Below, piece by piece: positions 34,243 to 43,195 of a stretch of DNA of 64,000 bases (positions are counted from its first letter, which is position 1; each line of letters opens with the position of its first letter). The translations under genes were made by a program, and so were the position numbers. The DNA comes from Clostridium paraputrificum. Lineage in GTDB: Bacteria > Bacillota > Clostridia > Clostridiales > Clostridiaceae. Location of the stretch: NCBI RefSeq assembly GCF_900447045.1, contig NZ_UAWH01000014.1, positions 1,052,501 to 1,116,500 of the forward strand, given 5' to 3'. A model generated the notes under the pieces. The model did no database searches, was not told the origin of the DNA, and saw nothing but the letters and a program-made list of their open reading frames with translations.

Positions 34243-35628
34243 TCAGTCCACACCTGCGACTTCCGCTTCGCACGTCGCCTGCGTGGACTGTCTGCTGTTG
34301 GATAACTTTTTAATTTCCTCCAAGAAATCATATCCTTTTGGTACAAGGGGAGTATAAAACTCTGATATGACACTTGTTCCTACATCAACATAGCCACGAC
34401 CTTTGATTCGCTTTAAGAAGAAATCCTTTTGTACGTCACTGCCAAACATCATGCCATAGCCCATTTCAGACATACGACCTAAAGCCACTCTGAAATTAAA
34501 CTGATCACGGATTCCGTCGCCTAAATATTTTGCGTCTGGACGTTGACAAGCCAGTATTAGAAAGAAGCCAGCTTGACGACCTAACATGACAATCTGTTTC
34601 AGCTTATTCATAACTGCGGTGTTTTCTTTTGTTCCCAGCATTTCCATGAAAGCGACGTATTCATCAAAGATTAAGAAGTGTGCCGGGAGACCTAAGTAAG
34701 CATAATTTTTGCCAGTCTTATAGTTCTTCATCTGCTTCATTTCCTCACTACGTTTCATCATTTCTTCATAGAATGTTTCAATGCAAGAAAGCAAGTCTTC
34801 TTTTCTATAGTAGACATTTGCCATCACAGAACCTAAGTCCGCAAGATCAGCATTTTTCGGGTCAAGAATATACAGTTTTGAATCTGTATGAAGCAAGGCT
34901 TCAATCAGTGTCAGTATAAAGTAAGTTTTACCGCCACCTGTACCACCAGCAATCAACATATGAGGGAGCTTATCATATTCCCACCATACGTTTTTCATTA
35001 AGCGAAGTTTACCATCTTTAGCTTCTACTTCATCAATAGAAATACGACTGGCTATGGTGTCATAGAGCAAAGTATATTCCACATAGGAATCCTTTAACTC
35101 TTTATCCGTCAGCTCACAGTACAAGCCACTCTCTAATTTCTTTTCCAAGTGTAAGAGTTGGTCTTGATATTTTCCCAGCGTGATTTCCACCCGTATCTGT
35201 ATCAAGCCATTTTTAAGTCGATAATACATTTTAGGGAAGTAGGTTATCTTTTCCTTTGTACGACCAGCACTATCTTTAAAGAAACCCTCTGTTTTGACCT
35301 GTTCAGATTCATACCACTTGTTTTCAAGTATCATCTTTGCCAGTTTTTGACGGTGGTAAAGTTGTTTAACCGTATCATAGCGAACCCGTTTGAATACAAA
35401 CGCTACCAGCAAGCAGATAAGAATTGCGACACTGAAACTGATAATTAAATAGGGAATGTCAATCTTATCTGCTTGTGATAGGTTAAAATCCTGCCAGTTG
35501 ATCTGCTGGATTGTCTTCACATGAAACAGTCCGACAACCAGCAGGAAAACAGGCAGGAGTGACGCTATCGTAAAATGAAAGACTAAATCTTTACCAGATG
35601 GGCGAATCCTTTTACCACGCTGTTTCAT
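34243..35628 (-). CDS. orf21: Tn916 Orf21, FtsK/SpoIIIE-type coupling protein
   Basis: A 461-residue coupling ATPase that brings DNA and relaxase to the channel. Two N-terminal membrane spans (LLPVFLLVVGLFHV; LIISFSVAILICLLVAFVF) precede an FtsK domain with Walker A GGTGGGKT and Walker B FLIFDEYVAF. ATG behind AAAGGAGACTTTTTCGC. Confidence 0.95.
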   Translation of the reverse strand: MKQRGKRIRPSGKDLVFHFTIASLLPVFLLVVGLFHVKTIQQINWQDFNLSQADKIDIPYLIISFSVAILICLLVAFVFKRVRYDTVKQLYHRQKLAKMILENKWYESEQVKTEGFFKDSAGRTKEKITYFPKMYYRLKNGLIQIRVEITLGKYQDQLLHLEKKLESGLYCELTDKELKDSYVEYTLLYDTIASRISIDEVEAKDGKLRLMKNVWWEYDKLPHMLIAGGTGGGKTYFILTLIEALLHTDSKLYILDPKNADLADLGSVMANVYYRKEDLLSCIETFYEEMMKRSEEMKQMKNYKTGKNYAYLGLPAHFLIFDEYVAFMEMLGTKENTAVMNKLKQIVMLGRQAGFFLILACQRPDAKYLGDGIRDQFNFRVALGRMSEMGYGMMFGSDVQKDFFLKRIKGRGYVDVGTSVISEFYTPLVPKGYDFLEEIKKLSNSRQSTQATCEAEVAGVD

Positions 35629-35656
35629 GCGAAAAAGTCTCCTTTCTACCTAGCGA

Positions 35657-36043
35657 CTATTTGTCTTGTGTCGGTTCTTTCTTTGCTTGTGGTTGAGCTT
35701 TGAATGAACTAGAATCCTTTGTCAGCACAATATCGTCTGCCTTGATATACCAGTCAACATCTGCTCCTTGATAGGTGGCAGTAGCAACGGTGTCCGCAAT
35801 GGGATTGATAAGTTCCACCCGTGCGTTATAATCAAACTCTTTCAAAGGCACGCTGGCAGGAATACTTACTTGAATCATGCGTCCTTGTCCTTTGGATTTT
35901 AAGTCATAGGTACGTTCCTTGATTTCATCTGAAACCGACCCGTCTTCATTTTGGATTCTCACTTCACGACGTAGAGCAGAGAATTTCAATTCTCCAAAAG
36001 TCGTGTCTTTATCTAATACAATGCCATTTGCTAATCTCATCAT
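35657..36043 (-). CDS. orf22: Tn916 Orf22, YdcP/DUF961-family protein
   Basis: A 128-residue protein of the DUF961 family, paralogous to Orf23 (shared KFxxxxxEKTFGxL-like start and VxLVNPxxx region). Two ATG codons in tandem open it; either may start. It lies 28 bases before orf21. The family is encoded at the head of Tn916-like transfer operons; its role is thought to be DNA processing. Confidence 0.92.
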   Translation of the reverse strand: MMRLANGIVLDKDTTFGELKFSALRREVRIQNEDGSVSDEIKERTYDLKSKGQGRMIQVSIPASVPLKEFDYNARVELINPIADTVATATYQGADVDWYIKADDIVLTKDSSSFKAQPQAKKEPTQDK

Positions 36044-36058
36044 TTTTCCTCTCTTTCT

Positions 36059-36373
36059 TTATTCTTTTATCATGTCGTCAGCATGTAAAAGGTAATTTGT
36101 AAAACCACGAGTGCCGATTTTGTAGCCCTCTGCGGTAATACGTGGATTGACTAACTTCACACGTTCCTCAAAGCCGAAATGTTTTTCGCCAGCTTCAGCA
36201 GGAAGCACCACCACAATATCATCTGCTCTTTGAACATCAGAATAGAGATTATAGCTTCTTGATAAGACAGTTAGCCGTCCGTTGATTCTTCGCTGAACGA
36301 CTTTATCCTCGCCAGCAAATTCTAAATTGCCGAATGTTTTTTCCATGTTGGGAATCACAAATTTAAGTTCCAT
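36059..36373 (-). CDS. orf23: Tn916 Orf23, YdcP/DUF961-family protein
   Basis: A 104-residue DUF961 protein beginning MELKFVIPNMEKTFGNLEFA. It is the first well-supported gene of the transfer operon, 15 bases before orf22, with AAAGGATAGG before the ATG. Confidence 0.92.
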   Translation of the reverse strand: MELKFVIPNMEKTFGNLEFAGEDKVVQRRINGRLTVLSRSYNLYSDVQRADDIVVVLPAEAGEKHFGFEERVKLVNPRITAEGYKIGTRGFTNYLLHADDMIKE

Positions 36374-36395
36374 ATTTTTACCTATCCTTTCTTTT

Positions 36396-36470
36396 TTATT
36401 GGCTGAATGAATGTTTGATGGTCTTAAAGAGTGGGGAACGACCTTTTGATTCTTGATTTTTTGTTTTCAT
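36396..36470 (-). CDS. 24-residue leader-like ORF at the head of the transfer operon
   Basis: MKTKNQESKGRSPLFKTIKH then SFSQ, with GGAAGTG 6 bases before the ATG and orf23 starting 22 bases after the stop. A terminator hairpin lies directly upstream. It may be the small Tn916 ORF at this end, or a leader peptide. No function known to me. Confidence 0.5.
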   Translation of the reverse strand: MKTKNQESKGRSPLFKTIKHSFSQ

Positions 36471-36503
36471 AAGTTCACTTCCTTTCAAAATCGGGTAAAA
36501 AAA

Positions 36504-36530
36504 TAGACACCTCATTTTTTGAAGTGTCTA
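36504..36530 (-). terminator. terminator upstream of the transfer operon
   Basis: TAGACACTTCAAAAAATGAG and GTGTCTA pair and run into seven Ts on the minus strand. It would block transcription coming in from the chromosome or circular junction, so read-through here could be a control point. Confidence 0.75.
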
Positions 36531-36706
36531 CCTATTAAATATTCAAATTTTATTGGAAGTATCTTTATATCTTCACTTTTCAAGGATAAATCGTCGTATC
36601 AAAGCTCATTCATAAGTAGTAAATTAGTAGTAAATTGAGTGGTTTTGACCTTGATAAAGTGTGATAAGTCCAGTTTTTATGCGGATAACTAGATTTTTAT
36701 GCTATT

Positions 36707-36715
36707 TTTTTATAT
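36707..36715. repeat. right junction of the Tn916-like element (TTTTTATAT)
   Basis: Matches the left junction at 18703-18711. The terminal sequence on the element side (TCCAGTTTTTATGCGGATAA) agrees with the Tn916 end as I remember it. Confidence 0.65.
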
Positions 36716-36740
36716 ACAAAAAGTTAAAATTTGAATTCAT

Positions 36741-36780
36741 GAAATACCGTATTATTTAAAAAAATATACGGTATTTTTTA
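36741..36780 (+). terminator. R1 hairpin terminator, displaced by the transposon
   Basis: GAAATACCGTATTATTT pairs with AAATATACGGTATTTTTT. It sits 25 bases after the element end and probably terminated the 18473 gene before insertion. The shared tail CACAATTCTAAGAAATG follows. Confidence 0.75.
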
Positions 36781-36820
36781 GTGCACAATTCTAAGAAATG
36801 TTGTAGTAATCTGATAAAAG

Positions 36821-36846
36821 AAGAGGCTTCCATTAGCAAGCCTCTT
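36821..36846 (-). terminator. terminator of the S41 peptidase gene
   Basis: AAGAGGCTT and AAGCCTCTT flank an eight-base loop downstream of the minus-strand stop codon, with a TTTT run on that strand. Confidence 0.7.
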
Positions 36847-36881
36847 ACTTCTGCTATCTCCAATAATTTTACATCTAAAAC

Positions 36882-38357
36882 TTATTTTAAAGTTTTAGCA
36901 AATTTATATGTTCTATCTAGAATATCTTCTGTTCCAAGCCATATATCTGGTTCTAAGCCTTTACCTTCTTCTATTTCAAATGAACTATAATTATAGGCCT
37001 TTGTGCCAAAAGCACATACTATTTTAGTATTAGGCAATAAAAAACCAAGTTTGTCCATAATCTTTGTGGTTCCTGAAGAGTTAGTACCTATAAAAATTAC
37101 ATTTTTTACTGTTCTAAGATAAATTAATAAGCTTTCAGCAGAAGATGGAACAGTATTATCAACTAAAACTAATAGATAGTTATCATTATCTAGAATCTCA
37201 TCTACTTCAGTGTATGGGACAATACTATTCATCTTTTCTTTAGAGTAGAAATCAGATATTCTCTTAACTTCATTACTATATTCTTCTTCTGAACACAAAC
37301 CAAGATCATATGTTGTTTTTATTTCATTTAGATACATCTCTTTTATAAATTCAGTATACTTAAAGAAAATAGTACCATTTATTCCTATTTTATAATTAAA
37401 ATAAGTTTCAAACCACTTACGTGCCTCAAGATCACTACCTCCTGAGCATCCTCTTAGATCTAAAATATTTACTCTATTATTCTTAATAGACTTTGTTTTG
37501 TTTAAAATATCATCCGATATTTTTTTCATACTATTTAGTTTTATATAGCCAATACTGCTATCTTTTATACTAGCATTTTTAACTGTGTTACTAGACTGTT
37601 CCAAATTAATAGAGATTGTTTTCTTATGGTTATTGTTAGAAATCAGAACCTCTAGCTGTTTATTCTCTAAAGATAAAATTCCTAATTCATAAGATAGTAC
37701 TCCATTTTTATTTAAAGTATAGCGAATGTAATTTTCAATATTTTTGTCTTTATTTATACTTTCTATCTTATATTTTTTATTCTCAAAGTTCATGTAATAT
37801 TCTTGGCCATCTTTTATTATAGGGTGGTCATTATAATAATAAGTATATTTTTCTTTAAATACAGGATTTTCATTAATTCTAAAGTGGTTGTCTTTTATAA
37901 AACTTAAGTTATTTATCAAAATAGTTTCTAAATCTTTTACAAGCAAATTATCATGATTATTAATTTCTTTTAGAATGTTATTTTTAGCTTTAGTGAATAT
38001 TTCATCGCCACCAAATATTTCATAACCACCATAGCCAAACTTAAGTGCCTTAAAAAGTAAGTTTATATCTTCTTTGGCATCCTTTTTTAATACTACATTA
38101 TTATCATAGTTATAATAATTTCTTGCTATATTCATATTATCTTTTGTTATAAATAAAGAATACATCTCTTCTTGAGACATATTACAAGAAGGCAATTTTA
38201 TGGATTCATAAATAGTGTTCTTTGCCTCTTTAGCTTCTAACAATCTCTCACTATTAACTTGCTGAACAAATTCATGATTCTTGTTACCTTTATAATTTAA
38301 AATAACAAATAAAAACAAAGTAACTATTAAAGCAAATAACATTGTTTTTTTATTCAT
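36882..38357 (-). CDS. S41-family (tail-specific protease-like) peptidase, membrane anchored
   Basis: A 491-residue protein with one N-terminal membrane helix (MLFALIVTLFLFVILNY) and an S41 C-terminal-processing-peptidase domain. IGYIKLNSM, VNILDLRGCSGG and VPSSAESLLIYLRTVKN are the family core, with Ser406 as the probable nucleophile. No PDZ domain is obvious, so it resembles the short tricorn-like S41 group. The ATG at 38357 follows AAGGAGATG; the TTG before it is less likely. Substrate unknown; single gene. Confidence 0.82.
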   Translation of the reverse strand: MNKKTMLFALIVTLFLFVILNYKGNKNHEFVQQVNSERLLEAKEAKNTIYESIKLPSCNMSQEEMYSLFITKDNMNIARNYYNYDNNVVLKKDAKEDINLLFKALKFGYGGYEIFGGDEIFTKAKNNILKEINNHDNLLVKDLETILINNLSFIKDNHFRINENPVFKEKYTYYYNDHPIIKDGQEYYMNFENKKYKIESINKDKNIENYIRYTLNKNGVLSYELGILSLENKQLEVLISNNNHKKTISINLEQSSNTVKNASIKDSSIGYIKLNSMKKISDDILNKTKSIKNNRVNILDLRGCSGGSDLEARKWFETYFNYKIGINGTIFFKYTEFIKEMYLNEIKTTYDLGLCSEEEYSNEVKRISDFYSKEKMNSIVPYTEVDEILDNDNYLLVLVDNTVPSSAESLLIYLRTVKNVIFIGTNSSGTTKIMDKLGFLLPNTKIVCAFGTKAYNYSSFEIEEGKGLEPDIWLGTEDILDRTYKFAKTLK

Positions 38358-38600
38358 CAACTACATCTCCTTATCTTATAAGATTATTATACTATTTTTA
38401 GAACTAACAATTTAAATATCTTAATTTAGATTTCATTTGTACTTATTACTTTAAGTAGGGAATATGAAATTGAGACTATAGGAATGTGACTTCGGATACA
38501 AAAACAGGAGAATAAGTTACTATATAAATAGACTGGAAAATTTGTAAAGATTAGATTTTCCTTATTAGAAAATTTATATAAGGGGTGTGTTTATGGAACT

Positions 38601-38670
38601 AAAAAAAGTGTGGGCACAAGAGCATAGTTTTGATGTGGACAATCAAAATAAATATTCACTCCACTTTTTT
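38601..38670. repeat. dispersed structured repeat R2, copy 3
   Basis: AGAGCATAGTTTTGATGTGG then ACAATCAAAATAAATATTCA, CTCCACTTTTTT, with AAAAAAAGTGTGG at the left able to pair with the right end. Divergent copy of the 6787 element. Confidence 0.55.
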
Positions 38671-38795
38671 GCCTCTAATACTAAAAAAGTGTAAGGAAAA
38701 GATGGGCATAAAAAATAAAATCACACAATAAATGCAACATATAGTTTACATTTGATAATATATATATTACAATATGCAATATAAGGAGGGTGTAT

Positions 38796-38990
38796 ATGAA
38801 AAATAAGAGAATGAAAATAGCACGTATAGAGTGTGATATGAAACAAGAAGATTTAGCAAAGGCTGTAGGTGTAACAAGACAAACTATTGGATTAATTGAA
38901 TCAGGAGATTATAACCCTACACTTAATCTTTGTGTATCAATATGTAAAGCACTTGGAAAAACATTAAATGATTTATTTTGGGAGGAATAG
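38796..38990 (+). CDS. short XRE-family regulator
   Basis: A 64-residue YozG-like Cro/C1 regulator (MKQEDLAKAVGVTRQTIGLI then ESGDYNPTL). The ATG at 38796 follows AAGGAGGGTGTAT; a GTG two codons earlier is inside that site. It is 2 bases from the membrane-protein gene it presumably controls. Comparable to the 18045 regulator with its decayed partner. Confidence 0.87.
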   Translation: MKNKRMKIARIECDMKQEDLAKAVGVTRQTIGLIESGDYNPTLNLCVSICKALGKTLNDLFWEE

Positions 38991-38992
38991 TA

Positions 38993-39478
38993 ATGAAGAA
39001 AGAAATAGTTCAAGATGAAAGAGTTTTATCACAAAAAAGAAAGATTGGAAATGATGCCTTTCAAATAATTTTTTTAGGCTTATTTTTATCTATTTTTGTG
39101 CAATCATATATATTTAATGCTGATTTTTCACAATATGCAGTAGAGGTGATCCTACTTATAGTGGGTGCCTTGTATGTTATAGTAAGAAATATAACAGTTG
39201 GAAACAATATTTTTGAGTCTAATAACGTAAATCAAAGATTTGTAATTATAAATAGCATTATTTGTGGAATCATAGTAGTTGTTATAAATACCACTCTTAA
39301 TTATATTAAATTTAAAGATTTATTTAAAAATGAGATGGGTGATATGTTAATTGCATCACTAATTACTTTTCTGTGTGCAACAGCTTCCACATTTGTAGTT
39401 CTTCAAGGATTATACTTTATAAATAAGAAAAAACAAATGAAAATAGATTCAAAGTTAGATGATGAAGAGGAGAAATAG
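38993..39478 (+). CDS. four-helix membrane protein paired with XRE regulator (DUF6773-like)
   Basis: A 161-residue protein with about four membrane spans (IIFLGLFLSIFVQSYIF, VILLIVGALYVIV, FVIINSIICGIIVVVI, LIASLITFLCATASTFVVL) and the KEIVQDERVLSQKRKIGNDA N-terminus typical of small membrane proteins encoded after YozG-like regulators. The ATG at 38993 follows GGGAGGAAT. Function unknown. Confidence 0.75.
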   Translation: MKKEIVQDERVLSQKRKIGNDAFQIIFLGLFLSIFVQSYIFNADFSQYAVEVILLIVGALYVIVRNITVGNNIFESNNVNQRFVIINSIICGIIVVVINTTLNYIKFKDLFKNEMGDMLIASLITFLCATASTFVVLQGLYFINKKKQMKIDSKLDDEEEK

Positions 39479-39614
39479 TTAAATGAAAATTGAATAAAGC
39501 TATGCTAATTTAGATATGGAAAGTGTGGTTATAGGGGTGTATAATTGCATTATTATATAAGCTATATGTTTACTAAGTTACTAAATAAATTAGAATGTGT
39601 GGAGGAGAAGACGT

Positions 39615-40115
39615 ATGAAAATAGCAATTATCTATGATAGCATAACAGGAAATACAAAGAAGATAGCTGAAGAGATAAAAAAAGAAATAGATGAATCAAA
39701 TCTTGTTTATTTTGGAGAACCAGAAAAAGAAATTGAAGCAGACTTGTATATTGTAGGTTCCTGGACAGATAAAGGAATGTGTTCAAAAAAGATTACAGAA
39801 TTTTTAAAGCAATTAAAAAATAAAAAAATTGCTTATTTTGGAACAGCTGGCTTTGGAGGTTCAATTGAATATTATGAAAAACTATATAATCGTGTAAAAG
39901 AAATAATAGACAGTAGCAATACTATACTAGGATATTTTTATTGCCAAGGTAAAATGCCAATGAGTATTCGTGATAGATATGTGAAGCTAATTACTGAAAA
40001 TCCTGAAGATAAGAATATACAAGTATCTATAGAAAATTTTGATGAAGCGCTAATGCATCCAAATTATGAGGATATAATTAACGTTAAAAAGTGGATAGAA
40101 GGTATAATAAATTAA
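39615..40115 (+). CDS. flavodoxin-family protein
   Basis: A 166-residue flavodoxin fold protein. The FMN phosphate loop is the N-terminal DSITGNTKKIA, with later aromatic loops SWTDKGM and FGTAGFGGS that stack on flavin. The ATG at 39615 follows GGAGGAGAAG. Flavodoxin-like proteins of this size act as electron carriers, including ones linked to bile-pigment reduction, but no partner enzyme is next to it here. Followed by a strong terminator shared with the convergent GH16 gene. Confidence 0.85.
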   Translation: MKIAIIYDSITGNTKKIAEEIKKEIDESNLVYFGEPEKEIEADLYIVGSWTDKGMCSKKITEFLKQLKNKKIAYFGTAGFGGSIEYYEKLYNRVKEIIDSSNTILGYFYCQGKMPMSIRDRYVKLITENPEDKNIQVSIENFDEALMHPNYEDIINVKKWIEGIIN

Positions 40116-40118
40116 TAT

Positions 40119-40158
40119 AAAAAAGCATTTTCTAAAACCTTAGAAAATGCTTTTTATT
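40119..40158. terminator. bidirectional terminator between flavodoxin and GH16 genes
   Basis: AAAAAGCATTTTCTAA and its exact complement flank AACC. Confidence 0.85.
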
Positions 40159-40167
40159 TTTAAGTAT

Positions 40168-42213
40168 CTATTCTATTATTTTCTTTTTAGCTTTTTTACT
40201 AAATGAAAATATTGCTAATCCTCCAGATGCAACTAATATATAAAATAATAAATTTGTCTTAGAAGTATCCCCTGTTTTAGGAATATCAGGAGTTTCAGTA
40301 CCTGATCCATTATTAGTGTTGTTGTTATCATTATTTGGCTTGTCAGAAATTACAGGATCAGCAGGCTTAATAGGGGTAAGTGGAATTTCTTCATTTGAAT
40401 TACGTTCTTTAATTGTTAAGTTTACAGCCTTCCTATCAAACTTATATTCTTCACTTGCTAATGGAACCATTGGACTATTTGGATCTTCTGGGTTTGAGCT
40501 TTCTAACTGCATGTTCTTTGGTAAAGCAGTATAATATAATGTATATTCACCAGCTGGTAACTTAGCTAAAGAATCTAAATCATTTTTTCCTGTACATAAT
40601 AAGTCTACACTTGTAAGAGGATTATTAGATGTTGCAGTTTGCTCTTTTTTATTAAATTGTGGTTGGTCAGTTATTGAAAAGTCTACATCTCCATTTTCAG
40701 CAACTACATTTTCTAATATAGCATCTGTTTCACCTTCATAAATTGTTAAGTCTTTATATCCACTTAATCTAGGAGCATCTTTATAATATGCTTCTGCATC
40801 AGCTTTTTGTTGTGGTGTTTGAGCATAGTATACATAATCAATTGCAAATTTAGTACCAGCTAAGCCTTCTGAAATTTCTCCTGGCCAAGCTCCTCCCATT
40901 GCTAAATTAAATTGAATATATTGTGGTCTATCTAAACATTTTCTTGCAATTTCATCATTTGAATAATCAATTGATGAAACTATTTTATCATCAACATAGA
41001 AATCTAACTTTCCTTTTGACCAATCAATTCCAAAGATATGATAGTCATCATAAAAGTCTTCATCTATTGTATAGCTTGTCCCTAAAAGTTTATGGTCAGT
41101 ATTTGAATCTGGTTTATTTGATGTATGAATAGTTTGATATACAGTTTTGTTACCAGCTTGATTTTCTTCAGAACCTATTAGTTCCATGATGTCTATTTCT
41201 CCACAACGTGCCCATCCATATCCTTGCTTAGAACTTACGTCACCATCTAATGTAAAATCAGATCCAAGTGTCCAAAAGGCAGGGAACACAGATTTACCTT
41301 TAGGAAGTTTAGCTTTCATTTCAATACGTCCATATAAAAATTCTTGCTTACCATGAGTTCTAACACTTCCAGAATCATAAATTACTTTTCTATCATTATT
41401 TCTAGGGTTATTATATTGTAATTCTTTAGGTCTGTCTGTTGCTTTTAAAACTAATTCTCCATTGTCTCCGTTCTTTCTTATAGAAACATTTTCTGGATCA
41501 TTAACATAATGTTGTTGCTCAATTCCTCTAATAGAACCTAATTCATATTCCCAATTAGATAAATTTAAATTTTCATCATTAAAGTCATCAGCCCATACAA
41601 AATCATAATTTTCTTTATCAATAGAAGTCTTATATTCAACGCTTACATCATCAATATATGCTTCTGAATCTTTTAATGAAGCTGAAGCGTTATCTTCCCA
41701 ACGTCCAATACCTACTGCATATTTTGTTGTTGAATCTGTTGTAAATTCTAAAGAAACTTCTTGCCATTCATTATTTATTGCTGTTACTTTTTTATCTATA
41801 AAATACTTAGCTTCAGAACTTCCTCCTTTTTTTACATCTAAAGTTACATAGCTATTTTTATCATCACTTAAAACCTTAACTTTTGCTTTTAATATATATG
41901 TTGTATTTGGTTTTAATGTAACGTCTTGCCATATATGTCCATTAGCATGAGGATCTGTAGTTTTTCCTAGTTTTCCATATTTGTTATTATCCTTGTCTGT
42001 TATAACAGAACTATTTTGTCCTACTATATTCCAATAGTTATTTTCTTCTTGAAAATTACCATTCTTAATGAAGTTACTATTTTGTAAGTCTGCTAGTTCA
42101 TATTGATGTTTTACTGTTGATGCTGATACTTCTTTAAGTGGTATATTTGTAATTAATCCTCCAACAATACCTGATAGAACTAATAAAGATAATGCTTTTT
42201 TATGTTTCTTCAT
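40168..42213 (-). CDS. cell-wall-anchored GH16 beta-glucanase (laminarinase-like)
   Basis: A 681-residue exported enzyme with signal peptide, a CBM4/9-like module (about 40-200, beginning NSNFIKNGNFQEENNYWNIV), a GH16 catalytic domain (about 205-460) with EIDIME at 339-344 (nucleophile Glu339, acid/base Glu344), a linker/beta domain, and a sorting signal IPKTGD followed by a hydrophobic span and KKAKKK tail. The variant LPxTG motif indicates sortase anchoring. GH16 enzymes with this motif cleave beta-1,3 or beta-1,3-1,4-glucans. Adds a glucan activity to the chitinases at 2.7-6.4 kb. Confidence 0.92.
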   Translation of the reverse strand: MKKHKKALSLLVLSGIVGGLITNIPLKEVSASTVKHQYELADLQNSNFIKNGNFQEENNYWNIVGQNSSVITDKDNNKYGKLGKTTDPHANGHIWQDVTLKPNTTYILKAKVKVLSDDKNSYVTLDVKKGGSSEAKYFIDKKVTAINNEWQEVSLEFTTDSTTKYAVGIGRWEDNASASLKDSEAYIDDVSVEYKTSIDKENYDFVWADDFNDENLNLSNWEYELGSIRGIEQQHYVNDPENVSIRKNGDNGELVLKATDRPKELQYNNPRNNDRKVIYDSGSVRTHGKQEFLYGRIEMKAKLPKGKSVFPAFWTLGSDFTLDGDVSSKQGYGWARCGEIDIMELIGSEENQAGNKTVYQTIHTSNKPDSNTDHKLLGTSYTIDEDFYDDYHIFGIDWSKGKLDFYVDDKIVSSIDYSNDEIARKCLDRPQYIQFNLAMGGAWPGEISEGLAGTKFAIDYVYYAQTPQQKADAEAYYKDAPRLSGYKDLTIYEGETDAILENVVAENGDVDFSITDQPQFNKKEQTATSNNPLTSVDLLCTGKNDLDSLAKLPAGEYTLYYTALPKNMQLESSNPEDPNSPMVPLASEEYKFDRKAVNLTIKERNSNEEIPLTPIKPADPVISDKPNNDNNNTNNGSGTETPDIPKTGDTSKTNLLFYILVASGGLAIFSFSKKAKKKIIE

Positions 42214-42495
42214 AGTTAATCTCCTTTAAGCCATAGAATTTGTTAATATTGTAGTAAAAGTATCTTTTTATTAATAATATTTTATAATTTTTATTAATAA
42301 AATTCATTAAAAAACGCGTTAATTAATTATTTTATATAACCAATTATAAAGTATGAATGGTTATATGTAAACCTATTCTTTTAAAAAATATGTTAATTTT
42401 TATAAAAAAGCATTAATATTTGCTTTATCAGTGGGAAACAGTGACTAGAATATGCAATAGAAAAATAGCATAGATAAAGAAGAGGTTTTAATAAA

Positions 42496-42752
42496 ATGAA
42501 AAAGATAAAAAAGTTTCAATTATTATTTTATTGATTAGTATAGGGATATTAGCATTTTATTTCATTCCAATAAGAATAACGCCAAAGGTTTCTTTAACAA
42601 GTGAAGATATTAGTATAAAAGTTGAAAGGACTAGTGGAAATACAGGACCAGTTTTTAAAGTTGGTGAATATGAAACAATAACTATATTTATTGCATTCAT
42701 AGCTGCATTAGCATCTGCATTTATGTTAATTATTATATTCCTAGATAGATGA
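42496..42752 (+). pseudogene. decayed paralogue of the 15440 membrane-protein gene
   Basis: Matches the first ~58 codons and the last ~30 codons of the 15440 gene; the middle ~80 codons are deleted (join near GTTTTTAAAGTTGGTGAATA). In addition the A-run in ATGAAAAAGATAAAAAA has lost one base relative to the intact copy, giving a frameshift and a TGA after 12 codons. A TTG frame from 42531 remains open but lacks the signal helix start. Confidence 0.85.
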
Positions 42753-42866
42753 GTAAGAAAAATTATTAAAGCAATTAAGAATTAATTAAAGCTATTTTAT
42801 AGCAAGTTTAAATTTGTTGAGTAGATAAAATAAACATGAAGTTAAGTATTCTTGCGTTTAGGACTG

Positions 42867-42875
42867 TGGTATAAT
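42867..42875 (+). promoter_or_regulatory. extended -10 promoter of the zinc-ribbon gene
   Basis: TGGTATAAT lies 42 bases before the ATG; no good -35 is visible at the usual distance. Confidence 0.5.
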
Positions 42876-42917
42876 TACTCAAAAGTAACCAATTAATTCA
42901 AGTTTGGAGGGTTAGCT

Positions 42918-43118
42918 ATGAGGAAATGTTTAAGATGTGGTGAAACAATGAGTGAAGGTTATATGTTAAAGACAGAGAATATTACTGCACAAGCATCAGT
43001 TATGTTAGGTAAAGGAACTGGAATTTTTTCTGATACAAAGGGAAAAGTGAAGGCTGCTGTATGTAGTAATTGTGGAGAAATATCTCTTTATTTTGATAAA
43101 GTAGAGAAGATAGAATAG
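42918..43118 (+). CDS. small zinc-ribbon protein
   Basis: A 66-residue protein with two CxxC pairs (CLRCGE near residue 4 and CSNCGE near residue 49), expected to bind one zinc. The stretch between them is variable and glycine-containing. Strong GGAGGG site before the ATG. A deleted relic of a second copy lies at 16036. Small zinc ribbons of this form are of unknown function. Confidence 0.8.
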   Translation: MRKCLRCGETMSEGYMLKTENITAQASVMLGKGTGIFSDTKGKVKAAVCSNCGEISLYFDKVEKIE

Positions 43119-43125
43119 GAGATAA

Positions 43126-43163
43126 GAAAAAGAGGATTGCAATAAGTTGCGATCCTCTTTTTT
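43126..43163 (+). terminator. terminator after the zinc-ribbon gene
   Basis: AAAAAGAGGATTGCAA pairs with TTGCGATCCTCTTTTTT around TAAG. It also serves the convergent AraC gene. Confidence 0.85.
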
Positions 43164-43195
43164 ATATAGTCATTTAAAACCTATAAATTATGATT

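Larger units (their letters stand above)
18712..36706. mobile_element. complete Tn916-family integrative conjugative element with tet(M)
   Basis: All landmark genes are present in Tn916 order on the minus strand (orf23, 22, 21, oriT, 20, 19, 18, 17, 16, 15, 14, 13, leader peptide, tet(M), orf6, then orf7, orf8, xis, int), with orf9 on the plus strand. The span of about 18.0 kb agrees with the known Tn916 length of about 18.03 kb. No frameshift was noticed in a key gene. GC content and codon use are visibly higher than in the surrounding clostridial DNA. It sits between a small gene (18473) and that gene's probable terminator (36741). Confidence 0.95.
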
